A stretch of 64,000 bases of DNA from JANWVO01 sp964458495 (GTDB lineage: Bacteria; Acidobacteriota; Terriglobia; Bryobacterales; Bryobacteraceae): assembly GCA_964458495.1 (NCBI GenBank), contig CAYWJB010000017.1:1-64000 (forward strand), read 5' to 3'. The position numbers and the translations under genes are program-made. Of the stretch, positions 49,813-57,535 are shown one piece after another. Positions within the stretch are counted from its first letter, which is position 1, and every line of letters starts with the position of its first letter. The notes beneath the pieces are model-generated. The model ran no database searches and had not been told where the DNA came from. It worked only from the letters and a program-made list of their open reading frames with translations.

Positions 49813-50736
49813 GTGATCCGCGTTGCAATTGCTCTGTGTTGCCTTCCGGCCGCCATGGCGCAGCCCTTCCTCTTCACGTCATTCCGCGGAAATGGGGAGA
49901 CGGGCGTGTATTTCGCGCTTTCCGAAGACGGCTACCGCTGGACGCCCGTGCGCCGGGATCAGCCTGTCGTGCCGCCCCGGATTCCCGGAATGCTGATGCG
50001 CGATCCGTTTCTGGTCCTCGGTCCCGACGGCCGCTGGCACATGCTGTGGACCACGGGATGGACACGTTCCAAAGAGGACGGCTCGCTCACCATCGGTTAT
50101 GCAAGCTCGGCGGACCTTGCATCGTGGCCCGAACAGCGGCGCATTCCCATCCCTCTGGAGGGGGCGCGCAACGCGTGGGCGCCGGAGATGGCCTGGGATC
50201 CGAAACAGAAAGAGTGGATCGTGCTTTGGGCCAGCACCATTCCGGGACGCTTTCCGGAAGGCGAACAAAGCGGCGACTCGGGCTACAACCACCGCATCTG
50301 GGCCATGCGCACGCGGGATTTCGCGAGATTCACCAAACCCGAATTGTTCTTCGATCCCGGCTTCAACGTGATCGATTCCACCATCGTGCGCGCCGGGCGG
50401 CGCTGGCTGATGGTGTTCAAGGACGAGCGCCGCGATCCGTTGAAAAAGAACCTGCGGCTGGCGTGGGCGTCCGGCCCCGCCGGTCCGTGGGTGGCGGGAG
50501 CGGAGACGTTCACGAAATCCTGGATCGAAGGGCCGTCGGCGATCCGCACGGGGCGGGACTGGCTCATCTACTTCGACCACTACGGCAAGCCGCAGCATTA
50601 CGGCGCTTACCGCACGCGGGACTGGAAAAGCTTCGAGGACGTCACCGACAAGCTCCAGTTCCCGCCCGGCCACCGTCACGGCAGCGTGGTGCGCATCAGC
50701 AGACAAGAGAAGGAGAGGCTCGAAAAGATGCAGTGA
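49813..50736 (+). CDS. Secreted GH43-like five-bladed propeller glycosidase
   Basis: 307 residues from GTG 49813. A short signal peptide (VAIALCCLPAAMAQ) precedes blade-like repeats with acidic residues at the expected places: MLMRDPFLVLGPDGRWHM, NAWAPEMAWDPKQKEWI, NVIDSTIVRAGRRWLM and KSWIEGPSAIRTGRDWLIYFDHYG. This fits clan GH-F/GH43 or related families such as GH117, which cut arabinose, xylose or galactose linkages. The exact family is not certain. It converges with the GH29 gene, six bases apart. Confidence 0.75.
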   Translation: MIRVAIALCCLPAAMAQPFLFTSFRGNGETGVYFALSEDGYRWTPVRRDQPVVPPRIPGMLMRDPFLVLGPDGRWHMLWTTGWTRSKEDGSLTIGYASSADLASWPEQRRIPIPLEGARNAWAPEMAWDPKQKEWIVLWASTIPGRFPEGEQSGDSGYNHRIWAMRTRDFARFTKPELFFDPGFNVIDSTIVRAGRRWLMVFKDERRDPLKKNLRLAWASGPAGPWVAGAETFTKSWIEGPSAIRTGRDWLIYFDHYGKPQHYGAYRTRDWKSFEDVTDKLQFPPGHRHGSVVRISRQEKERLEKMQ

Positions 50737-50742
50737 GCGCGG

Positions 50743-51996
50743 CTAGCGCGGGCCGCCGAAGTGGACGGTCATCGGCTTCAGATGCACGGGCCCGAGGCTC
50801 GCCCGGATCTCCACGCGCAACCGTTGAGTTTCGACCGGGTCGAACAGCGCGATCCGCTTGTAGCCGATTGTCGAGCCGCGCGCCACTTCCGCCCAGCGGT
50901 CCCCGATCCAGGCCTCCACCGCAAACGACCGGACCATCTGCCCGTAGGCCAAGTCTTCCGCCAGCACCACGCGGTCCACGAGCTGTTTCTGAGGCAAGGA
51001 CAGGATATGCGGGTTGTGCTGGTCGGCGGCAGCCAGCGGCTTGCCGTAGATCCGCTCCAGTTTGGCGCCGAACTCGGCGAGCCGCCGCGCGTCGGCGTCC
51101 GGCAGCAACCCCCGGTTGTCCGGAGCGATGCCGAGAACCAGCTGCGCGCCGCGGCCCACGGTCTTGTGATAGATCTCCATCAGCTCTTCCAGCGTCTTGA
51201 GCCTTTTTTCGGAATTCGGGTGCCAGAACCAGTGCCCGTGCCGCAGCGGCGTGTCGGCTTCCGCCGGACGCCAGCGCACGATGCCATAGTTGTCCACCAC
51301 GTTCCAGTTCTCCTCGTGGGCGAAGCCGCTCTCGTTGCCCACCCAGCGAATGTCGCCGTAAGGCATGAAATCGAGGCTGGCGAACAGCAGGGCATTGGGC
51401 TGGTAGGTGCGCATGGTGCGGATGTAGCGGACGAAGTCATAGACGTGGCCTTCGCTGCCCGCGCCGTCGAGCCAGAATTCGACCAGAGGTCCGTAACGGG
51501 TGGCGAGTTCCGTCATCTGCGCCACGTAGTAGTCGTCATACTTCTTGTTGTCGGCGTAGCGCGGGTCGTGGCGGTCCCAGGGGGAAAGATAGATGCCGAA
51601 TGCGAGTCCATGCTTGCGGCAAGCCTGCTCGACTTCGCGCACGAGGTCGCCCTTGCCCTGCTTCCACGGGCTGCGCTTCACGCTGTAATCGGTGTGGCGT
51701 GAGGGCCAGAGGCAGAAACCGTCGTGGTGCTTGGCGACCATGATCAGGTATCTGGCGCCGCCGGCCTTGGCCGCGCGCACCCATTGCTCGGCGTCCAGCT
51801 GTTGGGGGTCGAACACCGACGGGTCCGCCGTGCCGTCGCCCCACTCGCGATCCATGAAGGAGTTGGGTCCGAAGTGCACAAGAACGCCGATCTCGAGCTC
51901 GTGCCAGGCGAGCTGTTGCGGGCTGGGGCGCAGGTCGATGAAGTTTTGCGCCACCAGGGGCGCGAGCGCAAGCAAGAAAACGGGCACGGTCCTCAT
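50743..51996 (-). CDS. GH29 alpha-L-fucosidase, secreted
   Basis: 417 residues. A signal peptide (VPVFLLALAPLVAQ) is followed by the GH29 barrel: LEIGVLVHFGPNSF, YLIMVAKHHDGFCLWPS near 84-99, YLSPWDRHDPRY near 136-147 and the nucleophile Asp177 in LVEFWLDGAG. The C-terminal beta domain is short. It releases L-fucose from glycans in the periplasm or outside. The FucP-like importer at 33055 would be a logical partner. The ORF is compact, as in bacterial GH29 subfamily B-like enzymes. Confidence 0.93.
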   Translation of the reverse strand: MRTVPVFLLALAPLVAQNFIDLRPSPQQLAWHELEIGVLVHFGPNSFMDREWGDGTADPSVFDPQQLDAEQWVRAAKAGGARYLIMVAKHHDGFCLWPSRHTDYSVKRSPWKQGKGDLVREVEQACRKHGLAFGIYLSPWDRHDPRYADNKKYDDYYVAQMTELATRYGPLVEFWLDGAGSEGHVYDFVRYIRTMRTYQPNALLFASLDFMPYGDIRWVGNESGFAHEENWNVVDNYGIVRWRPAEADTPLRHGHWFWHPNSEKRLKTLEELMEIYHKTVGRGAQLVLGIAPDNRGLLPDADARRLAEFGAKLERIYGKPLAAADQHNPHILSLPQKQLVDRVVLAEDLAYGQMVRSFAVEAWIGDRWAEVARGSTIGYKRIALFDPVETQRLRVEIRASLGPVHLKPMTVHFGGPR

Positions 51997-52189
51997 GCCG
52001 CGAGGCTATCACGGGCTGGCGGGCAGACGCCGGACGGGCGGGGACTCGCGCCCTCCCCGGGCCCTGCAATGCGGCGGCAGCAGCGGCGGGTCCGTCAGGG
52101 ATCCTGTCACCGGCGGTCTCTTGCGGGCGTCCAAAGAATTGCAGGACAGCAAGACCGGGCGTTTTATGATGAAGGGAACGGTCAGCCTT

Positions 52190-53047
52190 ATGAAGCGTTG
52201 CCTGAAAGCGTGGATCGCCGTTAGCCTGGCCGCGGCCGTTGCGGCGGCCTCTGACGTCGACCGGGCGCGCGCGCTGTTCGAAAAGGCCGAGTACCGTCAG
52301 GTGGCCGATCTGCTGAAGGGCTCACCGGAGCGTGAGACGGCCGAAGCGCAGTTCCTCGCCGGGCGGGCGTGGTACCAGCTGGGCGATTTCAAGAAGGCTG
52401 TGGAGGCGCTGTTGAAAGCCGCCGAGGCGCGCCCGCGGGATTCCAGCGTCTGGCTCTGGCTGGGGCGCGCCTGGGGCCGCCGGGCGGAGACTTCGAACTT
52501 TGTGACGGCGCCGTCCCATGCTTCGAAGGCCAGGCAATGCTTTGAGAAGGCCGTGGCGCTGGATCCGAACAACAAGGAGGCGCTGAACGACCTGTTTTCC
52601 TACTACCTGGAGGCGCCCGGCTTTCTGGGCGGCGGCATGGAGAAGGCGCAGAATCTCGTCAGCCGCATCCGCGAGCTGGATCCGGCCGAAGCCGAATTTG
52701 CGCTGGCGCAGATCGCGGAGAAGAAGAAGCTGTACGACCAGGCGGAGGCGCACCTGAGGCGGGCAGTGGAGCTGGCGCCGAAACAGGTGGGGCGGCTGAT
52801 CGACCTGGCGAAGTTCCTGGCGCGGCGCGGCAAGGTGCAGGAGGCGGACCGGACGATGGAATCGGCCGCGGCGCTCGTGCCCGGCTCTCCCAGGGTGATG
52901 TTTGCCCGTGCCGAGCTGTTCGTGAACACGCGCCGCAACCCGCAGGAGGCCCGCCGCCTGCTGGAGGAGTATCTCAAGGCCCCGCTGACGCCGGACGACC
53001 CGCCCCGGGAGGAGGCGCGGAAGCTGCTGGAGCGGATCGGCGGATAG
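52190..53047 (+). CDS. Secreted TPR-repeat protein
   Basis: 285 residues from ATG 52190; ATG 52166 or 52169 would add up to eight residues. A signal peptide (CLKAWIAVSLAAAVAAAS) is followed by about six TPR units (ARALFEKAEYRQVADLL, AQFLAGRAWYQLGDFKKAVEALLKAAEARP, AKARQCFEKAVALDPNNKEAL, QAEAHLRRAVELAPKQV). It is a periplasmic scaffold with no enzyme motif. It lies ten bases ahead of the MacB-like permease and may serve that transport system. Confidence 0.85.
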   Translation: MKRCLKAWIAVSLAAAVAAASDVDRARALFEKAEYRQVADLLKGSPERETAEAQFLAGRAWYQLGDFKKAVEALLKAAEARPRDSSVWLWLGRAWGRRAETSNFVTAPSHASKARQCFEKAVALDPNNKEALNDLFSYYLEAPGFLGGGMEKAQNLVSRIRELDPAEAEFALAQIAEKKKLYDQAEAHLRRAVELAPKQVGRLIDLAKFLARRGKVQEADRTMESAAALVPGSPRVMFARAELFVNTRRNPQEARRLLEEYLKAPLTPDDPPREEARKLLERIGG

Positions 53048-53056
53048 GTTCTCCGG

Positions 53057-54277
53057 ATGCCGCCCCTCTACCTTCTGAAGGAATGCCTGCGGTTCAGCTT
53101 TCAGGCGCTGGACGCCAACCGGATCCGCACGGCGCTGACCGCGCTCGGGCTGGTGATCGGCAATGCGAGCGTGATCCTGGTGGTGACGATTTCGCTGACC
53201 AGCCGGGACATCATTCTGGACAAGATCCGCGGCATCGGTTCCAACCTCGTGATGGCTTATTACGACGCCGGCGGGCAGGACGTCACGCGTGCGGCAGCCG
53301 ACTACGTGAAGCTCGCCGACGTGGAGGCCGTGCGGCGGCAGCTGGCGGACCGCATCGTCGCCGCCTCCGCGGTTCTGAATTCGACCGACACGGTGATCGT
53401 CGCCGGACAGCAACGCGATATCCGGATCATCGGCACGGACGAGTATTACCCCGAGGTGCGCAGTCTTCAATTGCTGGCCGGACGCTTCCTCGATCCCTCA
53501 GACATCGCGCTGCGGCAGAAGGTGGCGATGCTCGATGACAAGCTGGCGGCGACGCTGTTCGGGGGTGCGGCTCCGGCCATCGGCCACATTGTCAAGATCC
53601 GGTCGCTGGAGTTCGCCGTGGTCGGCGTGTTCCGCGAACGGACATCCACGTTCGGACAGTCCGAGCTGGGCGACCATGGCGCGGCGCTGGTTCCTTACAC
53701 GGTGCAGCGCTACTTCGTGGAGGTGGAGCGCGTGGATCCGATGTATGTGCAGGTGCGCGTGGCCGAGGACGTGACTGCAGTGACGCAGGAGATCGCCAAC
53801 ATCCTGGCGTCGCGCCACCGTCCGGGCGCGCGGTACACGGTGCAGAACCTAACGGCGATCCTCGACGCCGCCTCCGCCATCGCCACCGTGCTGACCATCG
53901 TGCTGATCCTGATCTCGGCCATCGCGCTTGTCATCAGCGGCATCGGGATCATGAACATCATGCTGGTGACCGTCACCGAGCGGACGCGGGAGATCGGCAT
54001 CCGGATGTCGCTGGGGGCGTCGCGCCGCGTGATTTTGCTTCAGTTTCTCTTTGAGGCGCTGCTGATCAGCACGGGCGGAGGCATCCTGGGGATCCTGCTG
54101 GGCGTGAGCCTGCCGGTGATCGCCAACTCGCTGCAAAGCGAGGTGTATATCCCGGTGTCCAAGCTGTCCATTGCGGTGGCCTTCCTTGTGTCTGCCGTGG
54201 TGGGCGTGGCCTTCGGGCTCTTGCCGGCCAACCGCGCGGCGCGGCTGAACCCGACCGAGGCGCTGCGCTACGAGTAA
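53057..54277 (+). CDS. MacB/FtsX-type ABC transporter permease
   Basis: 406 residues. One N-terminal helix (RTALTALGLVIGNASVILVV), a large periplasmic domain (about 50-260) and three C-terminal helices with ERTREIGIRMSLGASRRVILLQF and NPTEALRYE at the end, all typical of the MacB permease. MacB proteins normally carry an ATPase domain or have it next door; none is found here. With the TolC-like gene 48 bases downstream it could form a tripartite system using an ATPase and an adaptor encoded elsewhere, for example 3611-4834. Confidence 0.9.
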   Translation: MPPLYLLKECLRFSFQALDANRIRTALTALGLVIGNASVILVVTISLTSRDIILDKIRGIGSNLVMAYYDAGGQDVTRAAADYVKLADVEAVRRQLADRIVAASAVLNSTDTVIVAGQQRDIRIIGTDEYYPEVRSLQLLAGRFLDPSDIALRQKVAMLDDKLAATLFGGAAPAIGHIVKIRSLEFAVVGVFRERTSTFGQSELGDHGAALVPYTVQRYFVEVERVDPMYVQVRVAEDVTAVTQEIANILASRHRPGARYTVQNLTAILDAASAIATVLTIVLILISAIALVISGIGIMNIMLVTVTERTREIGIRMSLGASRRVILLQFLFEALLISTGGGILGILLGVSLPVIANSLQSEVYIPVSKLSIAVAFLVSAVVGVAFGLLPANRAARLNPTEALRYE

Positions 54278-54325
54278 CGCCCGGCCCGGGATCGCCGAGG
54301 CGGGCTACGCTGTGGAGTATCAGCC

Positions 54326-55603
54326 ATGCGAACCTTTCTCACTGTTTGCCTGATGATCGGACCTGCGGCGGCCGCGCCGAAGATTCTCACGCTGCGCGAG
54401 GCGGTCGAGCTCGCCGAGCAACAGAGTCCTGAGGTCGTGCTCGCCCGTCTGGAGGAACGAAGGGCCGCCCTGGAGATTCGGGCGGTGCGCGAGCCGCTGC
54501 TGCCGCGGGTGGTTGCAGGCAGCGGGCTGGCGTATTCCAGCGGCATGCCGATGTCGATCGAGGGCGCCACGCCCGCGGTTTTGCAGGCCAAAGGCGTGCG
54601 GACGCTCTGGAGCCGTCCGCAGGGGTATCAGGTGGCTTCTGCCCGCGAGAGTGCGCGCGCCGCCGCCGCGGCCTCTGCCTCGGCGCGCGAGGACGCGGCG
54701 CTCCGGGTGGCGGCTCTGTATCTCGACCTGGAACGGCTGGCACGGCAGGAAGAGGCGGCGCAGCGGCAACTGGAGCATGCGCAGAGGATCGAGGCGGCAG
54801 TGCGGCTTCGGGCCGCAGAGGGCCGCGAGATTCCCCTGGAGGCGCGGCGCGCGGCGCTGGAGACGGCCCGCGCGCGGCTGAAGGTGCAGCAGCTGGCGGG
54901 ACAGCGCAGGTCGGTGTCGCAGGCCTTGGCTTCCGCGCTCGGGCTGGACCCCGCGGAGGAGATCGTCCCGTCGCCGGATGCACGGCCTGCGCCGGAGATG
55001 CCGCCGGAAGAAGAGGCCTCGGTGGCTGCCGCCCTGCGCGACGATCCGGAGATCCGCCGGCTGGAGGCGGAAGCGGCGGCAAAGAATTTTCAGGCGCGCT
55101 CGTTCCGGGCCATGCGCCTGCCGCGGATCGATCTGGTGGCGCAGTACGGGCTGCTGGCGAAGTTCAACAACTACGACAAGTTCTTCAACCGCTTTGAACG
55201 CCACAACGGGCAGCTGGGCGCGTCCATCCAGATCCCGCTGTTCGCCAACAGCCAGGACAGCGCGCGCGCCGCGCAGGCGGAGATCGAGGCGCGGCGGTTG
55301 CAGGAGCAGATCCGGCAGCGCCGCCGGCGCCTGGAAAGCGACGCGCGGCAGGCATGGCAGAAGATCCGCGAAGCCGACGCAGCGTACGAGCTGGCGCGCA
55401 TGGATCTGGAGCTGGCCCGCGAGCAGGTGTCTGTGACGCTGGCGCGGATGGAGGAGGGACGGGCGTCTCTGCGCGAGCTCGAGCAGTCGCGCTTCCAGGA
55501 ACAGGAACGCTGGATCCTGTTTTATGACGCCGTGCACGACGTGGAGCTGGCGCGGCTGGAGCTGCTCCGTAGCACGCACTCGCTGGTGGCGGCCCTGCGG
55601 TGA
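54326..55603 (+). CDS. TolC-family outer-membrane efflux protein
   Basis: 425 residues. A signal peptide (FLTVCLMIGPAAAAP) is followed by two OEP repeats, each with long helical heptads (LREAVELAEQQSPEVVLARLEERRAAL; LPRIDLVAQYG; then QEQIRQRRRRLESDARQAWQKIREADAAYELA). The Ala/Arg-rich helices form the periplasmic tunnel of the trimer. It follows the MacB-like permease in the same direction and probably belongs to the same export system. Confidence 0.9.
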   Translation: MRTFLTVCLMIGPAAAAPKILTLREAVELAEQQSPEVVLARLEERRAALEIRAVREPLLPRVVAGSGLAYSSGMPMSIEGATPAVLQAKGVRTLWSRPQGYQVASARESARAAAAASASAREDAALRVAALYLDLERLARQEEAAQRQLEHAQRIEAAVRLRAAEGREIPLEARRAALETARARLKVQQLAGQRRSVSQALASALGLDPAEEIVPSPDARPAPEMPPEEEASVAAALRDDPEIRRLEAEAAAKNFQARSFRAMRLPRIDLVAQYGLLAKFNNYDKFFNRFERHNGQLGASIQIPLFANSQDSARAAQAEIEARRLQEQIRQRRRRLESDARQAWQKIREADAAYELARMDLELAREQVSVTLARMEEGRASLRELEQSRFQEQERWILFYDAVHDVELARLELLRSTHSLVAALR

Positions 55604-55642
55604 CGGGAGGCGGCGGCCTGTGGTGAACTGGAGGGTTCCGCG

Positions 55643-56230
55643 ATGGACTCCCCGCTGATCTTCCACGCAATCCAGTTCGCTTCGGCGGCGCACGCCGGCC
55701 AGTACCGCAAGGGCACGCGCATTCCCTACCTGATCCACCCGCTGCGCGTCGCGGCAATTCTGCTGGAGGCCGGCTGTGCGGAGGATCTCGCCGTGGCCGC
55801 CGTGCTGCATGATACGGTGGAGGACTGCTTCGTCAGCCTGGAGCAGATCCGGCGGCTGTTTGGTGCGCGGATCGCCGATCTGGTGGCCGGCGCAAGCGAG
55901 CCGGACAAGAGCCTGCCCTGGGAGGACCGCAAACAGCACACGATTGACTTCCTGCGCACGGCCTCGCCCGATCAGCTGCTGGTCTGCCTGGCAGACAAGC
56001 TGGACAACATCCGGTCGATCCGCGAGGATTTGGCGTTGCATGGGGAACTGGCGTGGCTGCGCTTCCGGCGCGGGCGGGAGAAGCAGCAGTGGTACTACGA
56101 GAGCCTGGCGGCGGTATTCAGCCAGCGTTGCGGCGAGGGGATCGGGGCGCGGATGGCCGCTATTTTCGAGGCGGAGGTTCGCGCTGTGTTCGCCTCCCCG
56201 GCCGGGATCGCTCCTGTCAAAGCCGAATAG
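55643..56230 (+). CDS. Small HD-domain (p)ppGpp-hydrolase-like protein
   Basis: 195 residues. The HD motifs match the hydrolase half of RelA/SpoT and the small alarmone hydrolases (MESH1-like): HAGQYRKGTRIPYLIHPLRVA (His32), AAVLHDTVEDC (His56-Asp57, Glu60-Asp61) and LADKLDNIRSI. No synthetase or regulatory domain is attached. It would remove the 3' pyrophosphate of (p)ppGpp. Other nucleotide substrates such as NADPH are known for the MESH1 group. It precedes a stress-sensor-like gene on the same strand. Confidence 0.88.
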   Translation: MDSPLIFHAIQFASAAHAGQYRKGTRIPYLIHPLRVAAILLEAGCAEDLAVAAVLHDTVEDCFVSLEQIRRLFGARIADLVAGASEPDKSLPWEDRKQHTIDFLRTASPDQLLVCLADKLDNIRSIREDLALHGELAWLRFRRGREKQQWYYESLAAVFSQRCGEGIGARMAAIFEAEVRAVFASPAGIAPVKAE

Positions 56231-56337
56231 GGGATGTCCGAGCTCCTGCCGGGAGGATAGATCCTGCTGCGGACGGGGAGCCGGGAGGAGCGGCTGGAGT
56301 GTGAACCGGGCCCGCCGCAGCATCGCCGCTGCGCCCC

Positions 56338-56375
56338 TTGACTCCAAGGTTGTTTCGGCGTACCTAGAACCTAGG
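56338..56375 (+). promoter_or_regulatory. Candidate promoter and dyad before the RsbRD-like gene
   Basis: TTGACT at 56338-56343 is a good -35 box; 17 bases on, TACCTA (56361-56366) is a weak -10 box. The latter overlaps a 5+3+5 inverted repeat CCTAG-AAC-CTAGG at 56363-56375 that could be an operator. The start codon is at 56391 with GGGAGG upstream. Confidence 0.3.
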
Positions 56376-56390
56376 ACGGGAGGCGCCGCC

Positions 56391-56840
56391 ATGGTATCGG
56401 CGAAGCTGGTTCATCAAATCGAAGATCATTGGGAAGCCATCACCGCCAGGTTCCTGCGCCGTCTGAGGCAGCAGCAGGGATTGCCGCACATCAGCCGCAT
56501 GCCAGAGTCCGAGCTGACCGAGACTTGCAGGAAGCTGATGAGGAATCTCGGCCACTGGCTGGTTTCGAGCTCCGAGGAGGAGATTGCGACGCTTTATGAA
56601 AAGGTGGGGCGCGACCGTTACACGCAGGGCATCCCGCTGAGCGAGAGCATCCGTGCCGTGCAACTTCTCAAGGAGGCTGCGCTCGACTACATTCGCGACG
56701 AGGCATTCGTACAGACCAGCGTCGATCTGTATGCGGAAGAGGAGCTGGAACTCCAGCTTGGACGGTTCTTCGACCTGCTCATCTTTTATCTCGCCCGCGG
56801 CTACGAACGGGCCTGCGGAATGGCTGCCGGCAGCGCGTGA
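56391..56840 (+). CDS. RsbRD-N-like sensor domain protein
   Basis: 149 residues, all helical. ITARFLRRLRQQQGLPHISRMPESELTETCRKLMRNLGHWL matches the N-terminal sensor domain of RsbRD co-antagonist proteins of the stressosome, here without the STAS domain. A C-terminal helix LDYIRDEAF continues to LGRFFDLLIFYLARGYERA. As a free domain it may sense or bridge a signal, with no enzymatic motif. ATG 56391 is chosen for GGGAGG seven bases upstream. It sits between the HD protein and rpsO. Confidence 0.7.
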   Translation: MVSAKLVHQIEDHWEAITARFLRRLRQQQGLPHISRMPESELTETCRKLMRNLGHWLVSSSEEEIATLYEKVGRDRYTQGIPLSESIRAVQLLKEAALDYIRDEAFVQTSVDLYAEEELELQLGRFFDLLIFYLARGYERACGMAAGSA

Positions 56841-57002
56841 GACGGGCGGACGGAGTCTGCGGGGGGAAGGCGGAGGGGTTGGTTTTGCTCCGGAGACCGG
56901 CAGCCTTGCCCGGCGGGCGGGGCAGGCGCGCGGGGGATGGTACTGTGCTATCCTGAGGGAGTACAAAAAGGAAGGTAACCCAAAGGAGCGCAAGGAAATC
57001 GA

Positions 57003-57272
57003 ATGGCCCTGGCCCCGGAAGCCAAGAACGAGCTGATCGCCAAGTATCGTCAGCACAAGACCGATACGGGTTCGCCGGAAGTGCAGATTGCGCTGTTGAC
57101 GCGGAACATCGCCCAGCTGACCGAGCATTTCAAGGTTCACAAGAAGGACCACCACAGCCGGCGCGGCTTGTTGACACTCGTCGCCCGCCGCCGTAAATTG
57201 CTCGACTATCTCAAGCGGAAGAGTCCTGAGCGTTACAAGGCGCTGATTCTCAGCCTCGGGCTGCGCCGTTAG
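57003..57272 (+). CDS. rpsO: 30S ribosomal protein S15
   Basis: 89 residues, normal length. It shows KNELIAKYRQHKTDTGSPEVQIALLTRNI, LTEHFKVHKKDHHSRRGLL and RRRKLLDYLKR, the S15 signature. It binds 16S rRNA in the central domain. AAGGAG lies upstream of the ATG. It precedes pnp, the order found in most bacteria, and the two are probably co-transcribed. Confidence 0.97.
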   Translation: MALAPEAKNELIAKYRQHKTDTGSPEVQIALLTRNIAQLTEHFKVHKKDHHSRRGLLTLVARRRKLLDYLKRKSPERYKALILSLGLRR

Positions 57273-57535
57273 GCGCCGTCCCGATCATCCGCCGTCCTCC
57301 TCGCCCATCCCTGGGCGGGAGAGGGCGGTCCAGGATGCCCGCTCATGGCACATCTCATCCGGCTCCTCTGCATCACACCTCCGAAGTGTGTCCAAAGCCG
57401 GACCGGGATTGAGCCTGCTCCAGTTCTGCCGGTCAGTCCTGAGCCCCTCCGGGCGGCCCCTCCAAAAGTTCCCATCCCTGCAAACACACACGGTTCCGGC
57501 TCGATTTGCGTGCCGGAACGAGGAGACTCACTGAA
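57273..57535 (+). promoter_or_regulatory. rpsO-pnp spacer and pnp leader with hairpin
   Basis: The 263-base spacer has a 6-bp hairpin after rpsO (57302-57307 with 57312-57317) and an 8-bp perfect stem directly before the pnp ribosome site (GTTCCGGC 57493-57500 with GCCGGAAC 57512-57519, 11-base loop). In E. coli a hairpin in the pnp leader is cut by RNase III and lets PNPase repress itself. Position suggests the same here. No gene is seen in the spacer. Confidence 0.55.

Noticed and set aside
52139..52170. TTGCAG and TATGAT as a promoter for the TPR gene
   Set aside because: The 20-base spacer is too long for a normal sigma-70 promoter and the -10 overlaps a possible start codon.
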